From: Ochromonas danica
Lineage: Eukaryota > Sar > Chrysophyceae > Chromulinales > Chromulinaceae
Assembly (NCBI GenBank): GCA_015146655.1
Contig: VKHL01000196.1
Coordinates: 1 to 47,877 of the forward strand
DNA length: 47,877 nt
Direction of reading: 5' to 3'
Below the pieces are notes generated by a model. The model worked only from the letters and a program-made list of their open reading frames with translations, did not search any database and was not told the origin of the DNA. Position 1 is the first letter of the stretch. Every line of letters begins with the position of its first letter. Of the stretch, positions 25,280-42,131 are shown in pieces. A program made the translations under genes and the position numbers.

Positions 25280-26257
25280 ATGGGCATCAGTGCCAGTGTG
25301 GCTAAGAAGACTGCTTCTGTCGTTCCAATCGAGCTTGAAGCTGATAAAACTAGCCTTGAGAAAGCTAACTGGTATTTCGAGCAAGGGAACTACATCCAAG
25401 CCGAAGAATTCCTTCTTCTCGCTCTCGAAGAGGCCAAGGCTCGTTATGGTGAAGATAACGTGGAGACCCTGGCGGTGCAAAATAACCTTGGCGTAGTTTA
25501 CTGTAAGCAAGGCCATGTGGAAGAAGCTGTGAGCCTTCATGAGCATGTGTTGGAGCACTACATCCATCTGCTGGGCTCCAAGCATCCCTTGTCTCTACAA
25601 GCTCAACACAACCTGGGTCTGGCTCTCTTCCAAGGTCGACTTTTTGATGAGGCAGCGAAAGTGTTCGAGAGTAGTTACCATGGCCGCTTGGCGATGTTGG
25701 GGAGCAGTCATGTGGACACGTTGTCTTCCATGCAGCAGTTGTCGATGTGTTATTTGGAAGAAGGTCGTTTTGCAGAGGCAGAGGAGGTGTTGCGGGTGTG
25801 TTTATCGAAGCAGCGCTTCCTTCTGGGTCCTGACCACCATTTGGTGATTACGTTGACCATCTTACAATGCCAAGCTTATGAAGGTCTGGGCAAGTACTCG
25901 GAAGCAGTGGAACTGTGCAGGTCTGCATTGAAACTGTGTTCCTGCTCAGACTCTCCGAAAGGGAGCGTGACTTCCAATCAGCTCCGCTCAAATTTAAAGG
26001 AAAATCCTGTAGTTTATCAAGATTTATCGGAAATAAGAATGCAATGTCATTCATATTTAGAACACTTAGAGAATCTAGCTGTGATCCACAATGGAGATTT
26101 ATCCAAGACGAAACAATTGACAAAGCCGGTGAATTCTCTGGAGCCCACCAGCGAAGGGAATGAGGAAGAAGAGTCGCTTAGATGTGCTTTTCAGGATGTT
26201 GATGATGCGTTTCTTTGTCACAACAGCGCATCAACAGAACATCTTCCTTATCCCTGA
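25280..26257 (+). CDS. TPR protein 1 (kinesin-light-chain-like repeats, possible N-myristoylation)
   Basis: Frame of 325 residues from the ATG at 25280. It begins MGISASVAKK; Gly2 and Ser6 fit the N-myristoylation consensus MGxxxS, so membrane attachment is possible. Residues about 27-215 hold 42-residue TPR units of the kinesin-light-chain type (YGEDNVETLAVQNNLGVVYC; GSKHPLSLQAQHNLGLALFQ; GSSHVDTLSSMQQLSMCYLE; GPDHHLVITLTILQCQAYEG). These form a peptide-binding groove. The C-terminal 100 residues are polar and not recognised. The partner and function are unknown. Bases 25358-25962 are nearly identical to the second TPR gene, while the N- and C-terminal ends are unrelated. It lies within the ABC palindrome spacer. 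Confidence 0.8.
   Translation: MGISASVAKKTASVVPIELEADKTSLEKANWYFEQGNYIQAEEFLLLALEEAKARYGEDNVETLAVQNNLGVVYCKQGHVEEAVSLHEHVLEHYIHLLGSKHPLSLQAQHNLGLALFQGRLFDEAAKVFESSYHGRLAMLGSSHVDTLSSMQQLSMCYLEEGRFAEAEEVLRVCLSKQRFLLGPDHHLVITLTILQCQAYEGLGKYSEAVELCRSALKLCSCSDSPKGSVTSNQLRSNLKENPVVYQDLSEIRMQCHSYLEHLENLAVIHNGDLSKTKQLTKPVNSLEPTSEGNEEEESLRCAFQDVDDAFLCHNSASTEHLPYP
25358..25962 (+). repeat. TPR near-identity block, first copy (pairs with 27809-28413)
   Basis: 605 bp aligned without gaps at a constant offset of 2451 bp to 27809-28413. Flanking coding sequence on either side is unrelated between the copies. Confidence 0.9.
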
Positions 26258-27742
26258 TCGCTCTTTACATTATTCGATTGTTTTTACTGTTGCCATTTGA
26301 TGTTTGATATTTGATATCTGCCTTTTGGTTTTGTTTAACTTGTTCGGTGCGGGCTACCATGTCGTAGCCCGTTCAATTGACGTTTTACTACCCATTTGTG
26401 ATGTTGCTCAATCATATCGTTTCTATTCTTCTTTGCCTTGATGCTATTCAATAACCGCGATGGACTTTGCGGGAATTGGGCTGAAGGGCGGGATGTTTAA
26501 TTTTGCTGTTGCTGTTGTGTTGACCTTGTTCGTTGTTAATACACAATGAAATTAGTAGATAGTCGTTTTCTCTGTTCTTGAGTGAGCTGCTGTGCGCCAT
26601 CAACCAGTAGTTCTTCTCTTCATGGTTTCTTAATGTCTTTTTTTCTGTGTCACACACATGCGCGGACCTATGGTCCTTGCTTGTTGTTTGAAACAATGGA
26701 GGTTTCTTATCACAGCTAATATTGGCTTGTACTGCAAGCTGTGAGTATTGTTGTGTTGCCTCTATCGTGGTGCTCGTCTTGATGTTCGTGTAATGAATTG
26801 TCGCCGTGTGATATTCTTCATTTCTCCTCTCTGCAGGATTTTTTCTCCTCCCTTTAAATAAGTCTAAACAGTTCTTTTATTCTTGTTTGCACATTTTGTT
26901 GATCTGGGATGTTTCTTGGCTTGTTATTGTGATATGCGTAGCAAGATCATGGGTGCTCTTCTAAAATTTCGAGGAGTGTATTTCCATGATTGCCTCGATA
27001 ATAGAAGCTATTGGATGAGTAGCAGTAACAACAACTTGCTCGTTGTTTATATTTTGTGTGAACTTGATTCGAGGCTTGTAATTCCATTGCCAAATACTTC
27101 TAGTAGATGATATCAACTATTGTGTAGTCAAGCAATTGAACTGATGGAGAAATCGTCTTTCTGAACATAACACTTGAATAGCATGTACTGTATGTTGCGG
27201 AGATAACGACTTAAATATCTTCAGCACATCTCTTTCCCTTCAATCATTTTTCAGTGGCGATATTTTGATGTAGGCTGTGCCTAGTGAGTTCATAATTGTT
27301 AGCATATCAAATCATCTTCTTCAATGCCCATGGCTATCATTGGTCCCATTTTGTGTTGTTGAAGTGAAGTGAAGCGCTCATAGACACTGCCGAGCCGCGC
27401 TGCCTAAAGAAATTGAAATCACTGCCAACAAATAAGACTTAAAACTCCATATTTCAGTCTTTTGCTAGCGAGCAGCCCGGCAGGCAGCGGCACTGCTGAA
27501 CGCACTTCCTCAAGAAATCCTCCAACAAAATGACTTTAAAGTCGATATTTCAGCCTTTTGCCAGCAAGCACAGCATTTTTCCCTACTGCGAATCTTTCTA
27601 TCAACCACAACTATCGCGAGTCTTTCTGTCAAAGTAAATCTGTCACGCGTGACGTCGACCTTAGGACCTCAACCAAGATCAAGATAGACGGAACTTTGTT
27701 CTTCATTTCTTAATTCTCATTACAGTAGTCAATCGATCGGAA
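26258..27742. other. Gap with a degenerate tandem duplication
   Basis: About 1.5 kb between the TPR genes with no recognised gene. Near its right end two related segments, about 27409-27467 and 27512-27573, share blocks such as ATATTTCAG(T/C)CTTTTGC(T/C)AGC(G/A)AGCA, indicating an old duplication of roughly 100 bp. Confidence 0.5.
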
Positions 27743-28585
27743 ATGGGAAGCAGTGCGAGCATCACCTGCACTTTGTGTCAGAAAGAAGGCATAATCGCCA
27801 ACTCTCTGGAGAAAGCTAACTGGTATTTCGAGCAAGAAAACTACATCCAAGCCGAAGAATTCCTTCTTCTCGCTCTCGAAGAAGCCAGAATGCGTTATGG
27901 TGAAGATAACGTGGAGACCCTGGCGGTGCAAAATAACCTTGGCGTAGTTTACTGTAAGCAAGGCCATGTGGAAGAAGCTGTGAGCCTTCATGAGCATGTG
28001 TTGGAGCACTACATCCATCTGCTGGGCTCCAAGCATCCCTTGTCTCTACAAGCTCAACACAACCTGGGTCTGGCTCTCTTCCAAGGTCGACTTTTTGATG
28101 AGGCAGCGAAAGTGTTCGAGAGTAGTTACCATGGCCGCTTGGCGATGTTGGGGAGCAGTCATGTGGACACGTTGTCTTCCATGCAGCAGTTGTCGATGTG
28201 TTATTTGGAAGAAGGTCGTTTTGCAGAGGCAGAGGAGGTGTTGCGGGTGTGTTTATCGAAGCAGCGCTTCCTTCTGGGTCCTGACCACCATTTGGTGATC
28301 ACGTTGACTATCTTACACTGTCGTGCCTTTAAAGGCATGGGCAAGTACTCGGAAGCAGTGGAACTGTGCAGGTCTGCATTGAAACTGAGCTCCTGCTCAG
28401 ACTCTCCGAAAGGCATGGCATCAAAGCAGTGGCCAGCCTCTTGCTCCATAAATAACTTCTGCAAATTGACCGTAGATGATTTTGATGATTTTGACGCATT
28501 GGGCTGTGACTTGCCGATGGCTTGGAAATGTGGTACTGAGTTGATCCGCAACAGTAACTCGACGGTGGAGTTGACCGCCGGATAA
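27743..28585 (+). CDS. TPR protein 2 (paralogue of the gene at 25280)
   Basis: Frame of 280 residues starting MGSSASITCT, again an N-myristoylation-like start (Gly2, Ser6). The TPR body (residues about 23-220) matches TPR protein 1 with only a few changes, and bases 27809-28413 align to 25358-25962 without any gap. A small patch of differences (near 28315-28340) encodes HCRAFKGM in place of QCQAYEGL. After 28413 the C-terminus (SINNFCKLTVDDFDDFDALG and on) bears no resemblance to the paralogue. Role unknown; likely a membrane-associated TPR scaffold. Confidence 0.8.
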   Translation: MGSSASITCTLCQKEGIIANSLEKANWYFEQENYIQAEEFLLLALEEARMRYGEDNVETLAVQNNLGVVYCKQGHVEEAVSLHEHVLEHYIHLLGSKHPLSLQAQHNLGLALFQGRLFDEAAKVFESSYHGRLAMLGSSHVDTLSSMQQLSMCYLEEGRFAEAEEVLRVCLSKQRFLLGPDHHLVITLTILHCRAFKGMGKYSEAVELCRSALKLSSCSDSPKGMASKQWPASCSINNFCKLTVDDFDDFDALGCDLPMAWKCGTELIRNSNSTVELTAG

Positions 28586-29581
28586 GACGAAGAGTTCTGG
28601 TTACTTTGCAATGATTCAATATGGGACTTTGCTTTTGTTTTTTTGTTTGTTTTTTGTTTTTGCGTATTCATTGCTTGCTATGCTTTATGCAGCTTGATAT
28701 TATTTTATTTTATTTTGATGTGCGTCGAGTTTCTGGTGGTATCAGTATTACCCGTGACGATCGCACTTCGCATTATTCCATGCTATGATTGCGCTTGGCT
28801 ACGCTTTGTTTCTGATGTCTTGTGAGAATCAACTAATGCACTCATCAAGGCGCCTTTCTCTCTCATGCTGAGGCCATTTCTTCCTATCCGACGTGAAGTT
28901 TTTCGTTTTCCTTGTGTTTGACTTGCTGCTCCCTCCTTTCACTTTATGCTCTACCACCATGTGTTTTGTTGAATATGCCAAGTGTGTATCCAACTACTTG
29001 TGTTGACATGAATCATTCTAAACTATTTAGACTTTCAGTTATGTTATGTTGAACTAAAAGAGTTCTTTGTGCCTTGTTGCCGCTAAACGAAATGACGAAG
29101 AGTCTGTGTTTAGCATTCCTAAAAGTGGTTTCCAGTTAGACTTGATAGTTACTTGTCGTGTTATATCATTAACAATAACTAAAACAAGTCATTGTTTTGG
29201 TTTGTAATCAGATACTGCTCAGCAAACACTGTTTCCCTCTTTTCTATATCCATACTATATTAAATACTACAGTATCGATAGTATATCAGTCATTGAGAAC
29301 TCTTTGAAAATGGCTAAAAAGAAAAATGATGTAACAGCCTTTTCCACGGGTTAATTCATTTCTAAAGTCAATAACAGTGTTTCGTATCCACTTTACTGTA
29401 AATTAATTCGTTCAAACATGAAAAGATGAAAAAGTGATGCGCCAGAGTGTGTTATTGTCTTCTCCCACGCATGGTAAGAATAGCTTAACTTAACTTAAGA
29501 GGGAAGTGGAGCAAGCGAGAGGAAAAGAATACTAAATTAACATAATTAATTGTACTGCTATAAATAAATCATTCCAAGAAA
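28586..29581. other. Gap; TTAACTTAA boxes just upstream of EMC8/9
   Basis: About 1 kb with no gene seen. TTAACTTAA occurs twice, overlapping, at 29485-29493 and 29490-29498, 84-97 bp before the EMC8/9 ATG. Confidence 0.5.
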
Positions 29582-30479
29582 ATGACAAGCAAGCAAGAAG
29601 TTGTAATAAGTCGAGAAGCTTATCTGAAGATCGGATTACATCTGTCCAAGTACTATTATGCCCCTGTGTTAGGCTATCTGCTGGGCAATGGGGTGAGACA
29701 CTGACTGACTGACTGACTGACTGACTGACTGACTGACTGACTGACTGACTGACTGACTGACTGACTGACTGACTGACTGACTGACTGACTGACTGCTGTT
29801 CTTGTACTGCCCTAATGCTTTACACACTGACCATTATGTGCTTGCTATAGAATACCGTGGTGGATATTTTACCTATTTGTCACTCGGTACCAGCGGGACC
29901 TACTTTGGAAATATGTGGTGAAGTGGTGAGTCATCATCACTCTGCTACTACCCGCACTGACTGACTCTCTCACTCTCCGACTCTCTCTGACTCTGACTGA
30001 CTCTGACTGACTCACTCCCTGCTGGCCCTGCCCCACTGCCCAGGCGGAGAAACTCTCCAGTGGGAACAACCAAAAGGTGGTGGGACTTTATTACGCCAGC
30101 GCCTCACCTTCTCAGAAGGAGAAGCCTGTCTTCCTGCAGGGTCTGCTGAGGAACCTCAAGACTATCCTCAGTGGAGACGCGGTCTTCTTGCAGGCCAATC
30201 ACGCGTTACTAGCAGACAACACCAAGGTCTTCCTTGAGGTAAGCCTCACACACACACTCTCTCTGCTGGGTCAGAGGTCATGGCAAGTGATTGTCTGCTC
30301 AGGCCTCTACAGTGGATGGACAGCGATTGGAAAGGAGAATACTAGGCGATGTCTTGGAAGTGAATCAAGGACTGAATCACCTTTTGAAAGAGAACAAAGC
30401 GAATGTCTTCGCTGATTATGAAGACCATGTGAATAGTTCTGGCAGTGCAGACTTCACTAATAGAGAACTTTCTCTCTGA
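29582..30479 (+). CDS. EMC8: ER membrane protein complex subunit 8/9 (four exons)
   Basis: Exons 29582-29692, 29851-29925, 30044-30238 and 30303-30479 join in phase to 185 residues. The protein follows the EMC8/EMC9 (UPF0172, MPN-like fold) pattern: ISREAYLKIGLHLSKYYYAP then VLGYLLGN, VVDILPICHSVPAGPTLEIC, VVGLYYAS and LLADNTKVFLEA. It is a cytosolic-face subunit of the ER membrane complex, which inserts tail-anchored and multipass proteins into the ER. The metal-binding JAMM residues of active MPN enzymes are not apparent, as in other EMC8/9 proteins. Intron 1 holds a long (GACT)n run and intron 2 a shorter, imperfect one. The gene lies in the spacer of the ABC palindrome on the strand of transporter 2. 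Confidence 0.88.
29700..29794. repeat. (GACT)n microsatellite in EMC8/9 intron 1
   Basis: About 23 uninterrupted GACT units occupy most of the 158-bp intron 29693-29850. Imperfect GACT/CTCT runs recur in intron 2 (about 29957-30020). Confidence 0.95.
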
Positions 30480-31072
30480 GGTGATGGCAATGAACTGGAA
30501 GGTGCAGCAGACAGCTTCCCTTTTGATGGATGAGAAGGGGTAAGGTAGGGGCAGGAGTGTGGTAACCTAAGCTATTAACCATTACTTGGCAATTCATACC
30601 CTGTAGTAGTCAAAGAACGTTATCACCATTCCGCGAACCAGGCGAAGACTAAATAGTGATACAAGATGGATAATGCCTCATGGACTGTCGACAACTTCTT
30701 TAGCTTCTTCTTCTTCTTCTTCGTTACACCTTTTGCTTTCGTTTACACTAGACTAGCTATAGACTGTACAATCAGTCTAGCTACAGTACACACAGCTATA
30801 GACCGTGTCATTCTAGTGTGAGAAGCTTCAATCCCTTTCTAACGGGTTAGTCCAGGCGGTCAGTAGGGTTAATAAGTTCACTCTGAATCGGCCCTAGCAT
30901 TTGATTTCTTTCAATCCACAACAATACACAACAGCTCCAGTTCAGCCAGATTTCCAGGATTTGGCGGTTTGGTCACCCTCCTGCCTTTCCCCATCCGATT
31001 TGGACAGTGATGTGGTAGAAGCAACATGATACACCAATCATTAATTGAAACGTTATAGGCATCCCACACGCG
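30480..31072. other. Intergenic gap with (TTC)n and an AT-rich imperfect hairpin
   Basis: Between EMC8/9 and ABC transporter 2. It contains a short TTC run near 30701-30722 and a series of related CTAGCTATAGAC / CAGTCTAGCTACAG elements (about 30746-30825) that can fold on themselves (ACACTAGA against TCTAGTGT). No gene was recognised. Confidence 0.45.
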
Positions 31073-37380
<6,308 letters not shown>

Positions 37381-37747
37381 CTGTCAGTTTCTTCTGTTTC
37401 CCCATGTTTGATCATGATTATGTGTGTTAAGAGGTATTATAGAGGAGCTTTACTCTCATTTGTTGCAATATCATATGATATTTGCATGTTTGCCAGATGC
37501 ATCAATAATGATTACATTAGGTATCATTATTGCTAATTTATTGTTAACGTAAGCCATCAAGTTGAAACCTCCTTTGCTGCGGTGACAGCCAAATCAGAGA
37601 TAGTCGGATGTCTATCGGAAGATGGCAAGAAGAGAGAACATGTGGCTGGTGGCAACAAACTTGATCTGAGCCAACACTTGGACACCACCATAGAGTTGGC
37701 TTTACCTCTCCCCTCTGGCGAACTATGATGCACATTATAAAAGAAGA
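37381..37747. other. Convergent intergenic gap
   Basis: AT-rich 3' flanks of ABC transporter 2 and the SART3-like gene. Nothing else was recognised. Confidence 0.5.
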
Positions 37748-40700
37748 CTAGATCTTCAATCGCTGTTTCATCACTCCGCGAGGTTTAAACATGGTTGTTT
37801 TCTGTGCTTTCTTCTCTCTTTGCAATAAATGGAAGAGACAACAGTGAGGGTGAGTTATATCGCTGGTATTCTTCAATATACAACACTTACGTGATTGGAG
37901 CTTGCTTGTCGCCAGGCGCTTGCTCGCTGGCATTACTTGGCTCGGATAGATTGTTCTTCTGCTCAATCCCTTGACTTACTCCACCCATCTCTATTTCAGA
38001 CTTCTCTTCTTCCATCAGAAGCTGAGATGGGAGAGGCTTAATAGCAAACCTGGACTTCGCAACTTTGGCTTCTTGTCCACGAAAGACCACAAGATGTTGC
38101 TTAGCCAAGAGGAGAGCACGATCTCTGGCCTTGGTTGTTGAGAACTGGACCAAAGCACAAGCTTTGCCTTGATTCATCTGGACAGCAAAAATGGCACCAC
38201 AAGAAGAGAAGAGCTTCTCAAGCTCATTGACTTCAATATCTTGCGGCAGTTGGTGAACGAAAATTGTTGTCACGGCTGTGTGGACCAAATCTCTCTCTTT
38301 CCCCTCTTGATGCTCCTTTACAGCACAAGATACAGACTCTATCTCGATAACGAGTGGCCGCTCTTGATATTTTTCATTTCGTAACCTCGCAGCCAAGGTA
38401 TCCAGCGCGTCTGAAGATGGGGTAGAGGAGGAAGGCCAGGAAATGCGCACCATTCCTCGACTGCCGCCAGCTTTGCTAAGCACAGCTTCTACCACAGCCG
38501 TTTCCGTCCAATCTCTCTCTTCTTCACTTAAGCAAACTACTCGCAGGGTTTCTCTGAGATGGGCCTCAAGCTCGTCTGCTGGGACAGTAAAAGGCAAGTT
38601 CTTGACAAGAAGTGTCTTTGATAAAGCAACCGGCGACTGTGAAATACTGGACGGAGCATGAGGTACTACAGCTTCGTTCTTAGCTCGTTTAGCTTTGGGT
38701 TGCTGTTCTTCTCCCACTCTCACTGCAGCTCCTGTATCATTCTCTCCTTCAGGCGCAGATTCAAACGCTACGGGCAAGGATCGTTTCTTTTGTTTCGACT
38801 CTTGTTGCAAACTACGGTCGCTATCATCGTTTTTCTTCTTTCTTAAATCACGGTTGTTATTAGAGTGTTTACTCGTCCCTCTGTTATCGCTCTGTACAGC
38901 AACTGTAGTATTTGAGTACCCACTGTGGACATGCTCTGCGGAGGCGATGGCGTCTTGCGACTGCACCTGCTGCTGTTGCTCTACTTGTTGCTGTTGTGTT
39001 AGTAACAATGCATAAAGAGCCTCTTGAGCGGGAAGCAACCGCTGATATGCTTGAACTATTGTTTCTCGATCGCCGTGCAAGTCCTCCCAGTGAAGATACT
39101 CTCGCAGTACCTCTTGCATTTCCTGCGTGTTGAGTTTCTTCATAACCTTGGAAATTAACGTGAGCATGCGCCGATAAGTAGATCTCGCCAAATCTATCTC
39201 ATTGTGCAAGACATAGTGTTGCAAAGCCTGGCGCCAAGGCCAAAGGGAATCAGGACAGTGGCGTGCCAGACCTTCCCAACGCTTCCAACGCCTTGATTTA
39301 GCATCTCGGGCAGATGCAGCTTCTTCCTTGCTGCCATGCCCATGAGGGTTGGTAATAGCAGCAGTAGAAGTGGTGACATAAGAAATAGCATAGATGTAGT
39401 CCATTTCCGCAGCCAGGCTAGTGAGGCGAAACCAACCTTCTACCCAAGATGGATAATAACTCTCCAAAAAGTTCTGACCAGCTAGAATAATATCTTGTAT
39501 TCGCTGCCAGAGCTCTTTCCTGTTGCTACTTGAAGCACTTTTGTTTTCTACCTCCATATCCTCCTCTTCTTCTGTCTCGCCAATTGTGTTGGCCGTAGGT
39601 GATTGAGCATGGAGTACACGGCGCAAATGGTTGATCAAATGCAAATAGAAGGAAAGATAGTCTTCAGCCGACGCCAACCCCTGTCCCATCACCTCCTCTA
39701 GATAGCTCTGCAGACCTGCTGCGCTTTCAAGGGGTATTTCTATAGTCCTTTCTTCATCTATTTTACCACGACGCTCCATCAACCATTCATTGGTCAACAG
39801 ATAGAGGTGATGTAAGGGGAGATGGTGGCGATGAGGGCTCTTGCTTCTCCTCAATGCACGATGCAAAATAAGGTGGGCTTGTACGGGTTGTCTTAGGGTT
39901 GCCAAGAGAAACAGTGCGTAGTTTACCGTCACGGCGGTCTTCTCAGGGAATTCCATAAGGCAGCGCTCATGAAGTCGCTGTAGACGAGGATAGTCCTGCT
40001 GCTTCTCTTCGTATGCCAAATAAGCCTGAAAAACAGCCCATCGCTCTTCCACCCACGCCCCTTTCTCGTTCTCATTCTGACTCTTCTCCGACAGTTGAGC
40101 TAGCTGCACTTCAAGAGCTAACCGATCCTTTCGACTCGCCAGGCCCTGCTGATATTTCTTGGCAAGTTGATCGGGTCGGATGAGGTCTTCCTCTGAGGCG
40201 AGGCAATGCTCTGCAAGGATCTGCTCACAACGTGCTAGCAGGCCCTCACTATTTGCCAAAGGCAGCGCCAAAGCACGATGGATGACAAGCAGAAAGCGTT
40301 TCTTCGAGGCCAATAGCAGAGCTTGCTTCTCCTCAGAGGTCGCAGAAGAAGAAGTATTTGCTTGGGAAGCGAAGGAATCCAAGAGATCTTCGTATTCCTC
40401 CACTTCAAAGGCGATGTACTTCTCCCACACAAGGCTTCCTATTCAATTATGACATTCACCACCATGAGACTGACTCTGGGAGGCATAGAGGGACTGATGC
40501 CCACACAGAAAGAAATGCACTGAAGTATTCAGTTCCAGCCAGGCTTTTTCATTTTATTGTTATAAAAGAGTAGCTTGAAGGGACACCAACCTGTGAAAAC
40601 GTCAACCCCACACGCACGCACGACCTTCTCAAAAGCCTCTCTCACCTGTTCACTGCTCTAGACCACCACACAATCATATTGAATAGAATGAGAAGGAGAA

Positions 40701-41051
40701 AGATGAGGTGATGATAGTAAAGAGGATGGCAGGTCTCACCATAAGGTCATTGTCACACAACTCGATCATGTGCTCCAGACAGGGTAGCAGCAAGAGAGCA
40801 TGAGGAAAGTTCGAAAGAAGGGTTTCAAATAGCGAGAGAAATCCTTTGAGATCATCCGACCGTAAGTGAAGTTGGTACTTCAACCACAGACGATAGAGGT
40901 CAATGGCTGGAAGGTACTGATCGTGGATCAAGCGGAGCATCTCTTCGATGGCGCTCAAGTGGCTCTCCTCCGGACTGCTAGAGCTCTCAATGCATGCATC
41001 AATCAGCTGTGCTAGTTGGGATAAAAGCAGGACGTACTCGTCGTCTCCCAT
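37748..41051 (-). CDS. SART3: SART3/Prp24-like U4/U6 snRNP recycling factor (four exons)
   Basis: Exons (minus) 41051-40740, 40645-40591, 40438-37891 and 37817-37748 join in phase to 994 residues. The N-terminal two thirds are helical HAT-type repeats (for example VREAFEKVVRACGVDVFTGS then LVWEKYIAFE, and LVWEGLARHCPDSLWPWRQA-like units). A Lys/Arg- and Gln-rich region follows, then two RRMs: about 730-820 with RNP2 LLVKNLPF, and about 845-915 with RNP2 IFVHQLP and RNP1 KACALVQF. SART3/Prp24 reanneals U4 and U6 RNAs after splicing; HAT repeats dimerise and bind partners such as Usp15-type proteins in animals. The last exon adds a basic tail (TTMFKPRGVMKQRLKI). The acidic Lsm-interacting tail of human SART3 is not evident, though this tail sits in the same place. 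Without exon 4, translation would stop one codon past its donor (GTAAGT); the splice is inferred from the strong donor and acceptor. Confidence 0.8.
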
Positions 41052-41169
41052 TGAATCACTTTACATTCATAATCAATCACGGTCGGACATGATTATTATT
41101 TGCGCGCGCCTATTTCCCGCGCATCGCATAATATCCAATGGACTAGACACAGTCTACAGGCAGCAACCC
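41052..41169. promoter_or_regulatory. Short bidirectional promoter with an E2F-like site
   Basis: Only 38-118 bp separate the SART3-like start from the next gene's start. TTTCCCGC (41113-41120), inside a GCGCGC-rich stretch, fits the E2F consensus TTTSSCGC. This is suggestive of cell-cycle control, but an 8-base match is weak evidence. Confidence 0.35.
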
Positions 41170-41937
41170 ATGATCAACTTTTCGAATGTCACAGATAGTG
41201 CCAGAGAGTCTCCTGTGCCAAAAGACCCCATCATAATACCAACAAATGAAGAGCTGGCTAGGATAAATATTGAGTATCAACCCCCTCATCTCTCCCCCAC
41301 AGCCCCCACCTCGTCTCCATCCACATCGCCTCACAGCCCCAGGTCTGTGGATGGACGAAGAGGCTATCAGCCCCAGCGGCCAGGCTCTCGACCTTCTTCA
41401 GTTGTGGTAAAGAAGAGCCTGAATGTCGAAAACAGAGTTCTCCTCAAGTTAGCCAACAATTTGCCTCAAACGGTCGACAGTCTCGGACGACTGCCAGAGT
41501 CCAGGGCCAATCTTATCAAACTGAATGCTGAGCTTGATGAAATGATTATTGAAAGTAGAGAAGTGGATGTGAAAGAGCGACAGTTCTCCTTCAACCTTGT
41601 GGCGACGGGCGACACGCTGCCGGCAGACCCTTTGGTGGCACAAATGGAGCACAAAGGGCTGATGTACGACATGATAGTCACAGAACTGACCATTCAAGCT
41701 ATTAGGAAAGCTGGGCGATTGCATCGCCTTCTCAACGCGCAACAAGCGCGACTGCATTCTCGTGAGGAGGAAGTTGCCATCTTGCGGCAGAGTGTGGAGG
41801 AACTGAGGGAACAGCTGGCCTCCGTTAGAGGGCAAGAAGGGCAGGGAGAAGCTGAAGAAGGAGAAAAGACAAACGATTCACAGGCTCAAGATCCTTCCAA
41901 GGAAGTGGAACTTCCCAGTCTCGCTAGTATTACTTGA
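41170..41937 (+). CDS. Hypothetical coiled-coil protein
   Basis: Frame of 255 residues from the ATG at 41170 (MINFSNVTD); an upstream in-frame ATG at 41089 would give 282 residues but would begin only 38 bp from the divergent SART3-like start. After a Ser/Pro-rich N-terminal third, residues about 80-220 are helical with heptad-like spacing (NVENRVLLKLANNLPQTVDS; RKAGRLHRLLNAQQARLHSR; EEEVAILRQSVEELREQL), predicting a coiled coil. An acidic tail follows. I recognise no family. A structural or scaffold role is all that can be said. Confidence 0.65.
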   Translation: MINFSNVTDSARESPVPKDPIIIPTNEELARINIEYQPPHLSPTAPTSSPSTSPHSPRSVDGRRGYQPQRPGSRPSSVVVKKSLNVENRVLLKLANNLPQTVDSLGRLPESRANLIKLNAELDEMIIESREVDVKERQFSFNLVATGDTLPADPLVAQMEHKGLMYDMIVTELTIQAIRKAGRLHRLLNAQQARLHSREEEVAILRQSVEELREQLASVRGQEGQGEAEEGEKTNDSQAQDPSKEVELPSLASIT

Positions 41938-42131
41938 AAGCAAAGCATCCAACTCGGCGAGTCAAGAAGTTACCACTGCGCTACACGCTATCCATCTCTT
42001 AGTGTATACAGAACAACGATGGAGAATGTCTTCATGGAACAAGATGAGCAGATCCTATCCATTTCACTGTGGCATGCCATTTCTTAGTCGGTGGGTACAT
42101 TGCGATTGTTCCAGCTTGTCCGTCGACTTCC

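Noticed and set aside
29700-29794. (GACT)n run considered as a telomere-like or CRISPR-type repeat
   Set aside because: The units are directly tandem without spacers and lie in a clean intron of EMC8/9; it is an ordinary microsatellite.
41941-42000. Minus-strand text TAGCGCAGTGGTAAC resembling a tRNA D-arm
   Set aside because: No T-arm (GTTCGA-type) or pairing acceptor stem follows at the right distance, so it is not a tRNA.
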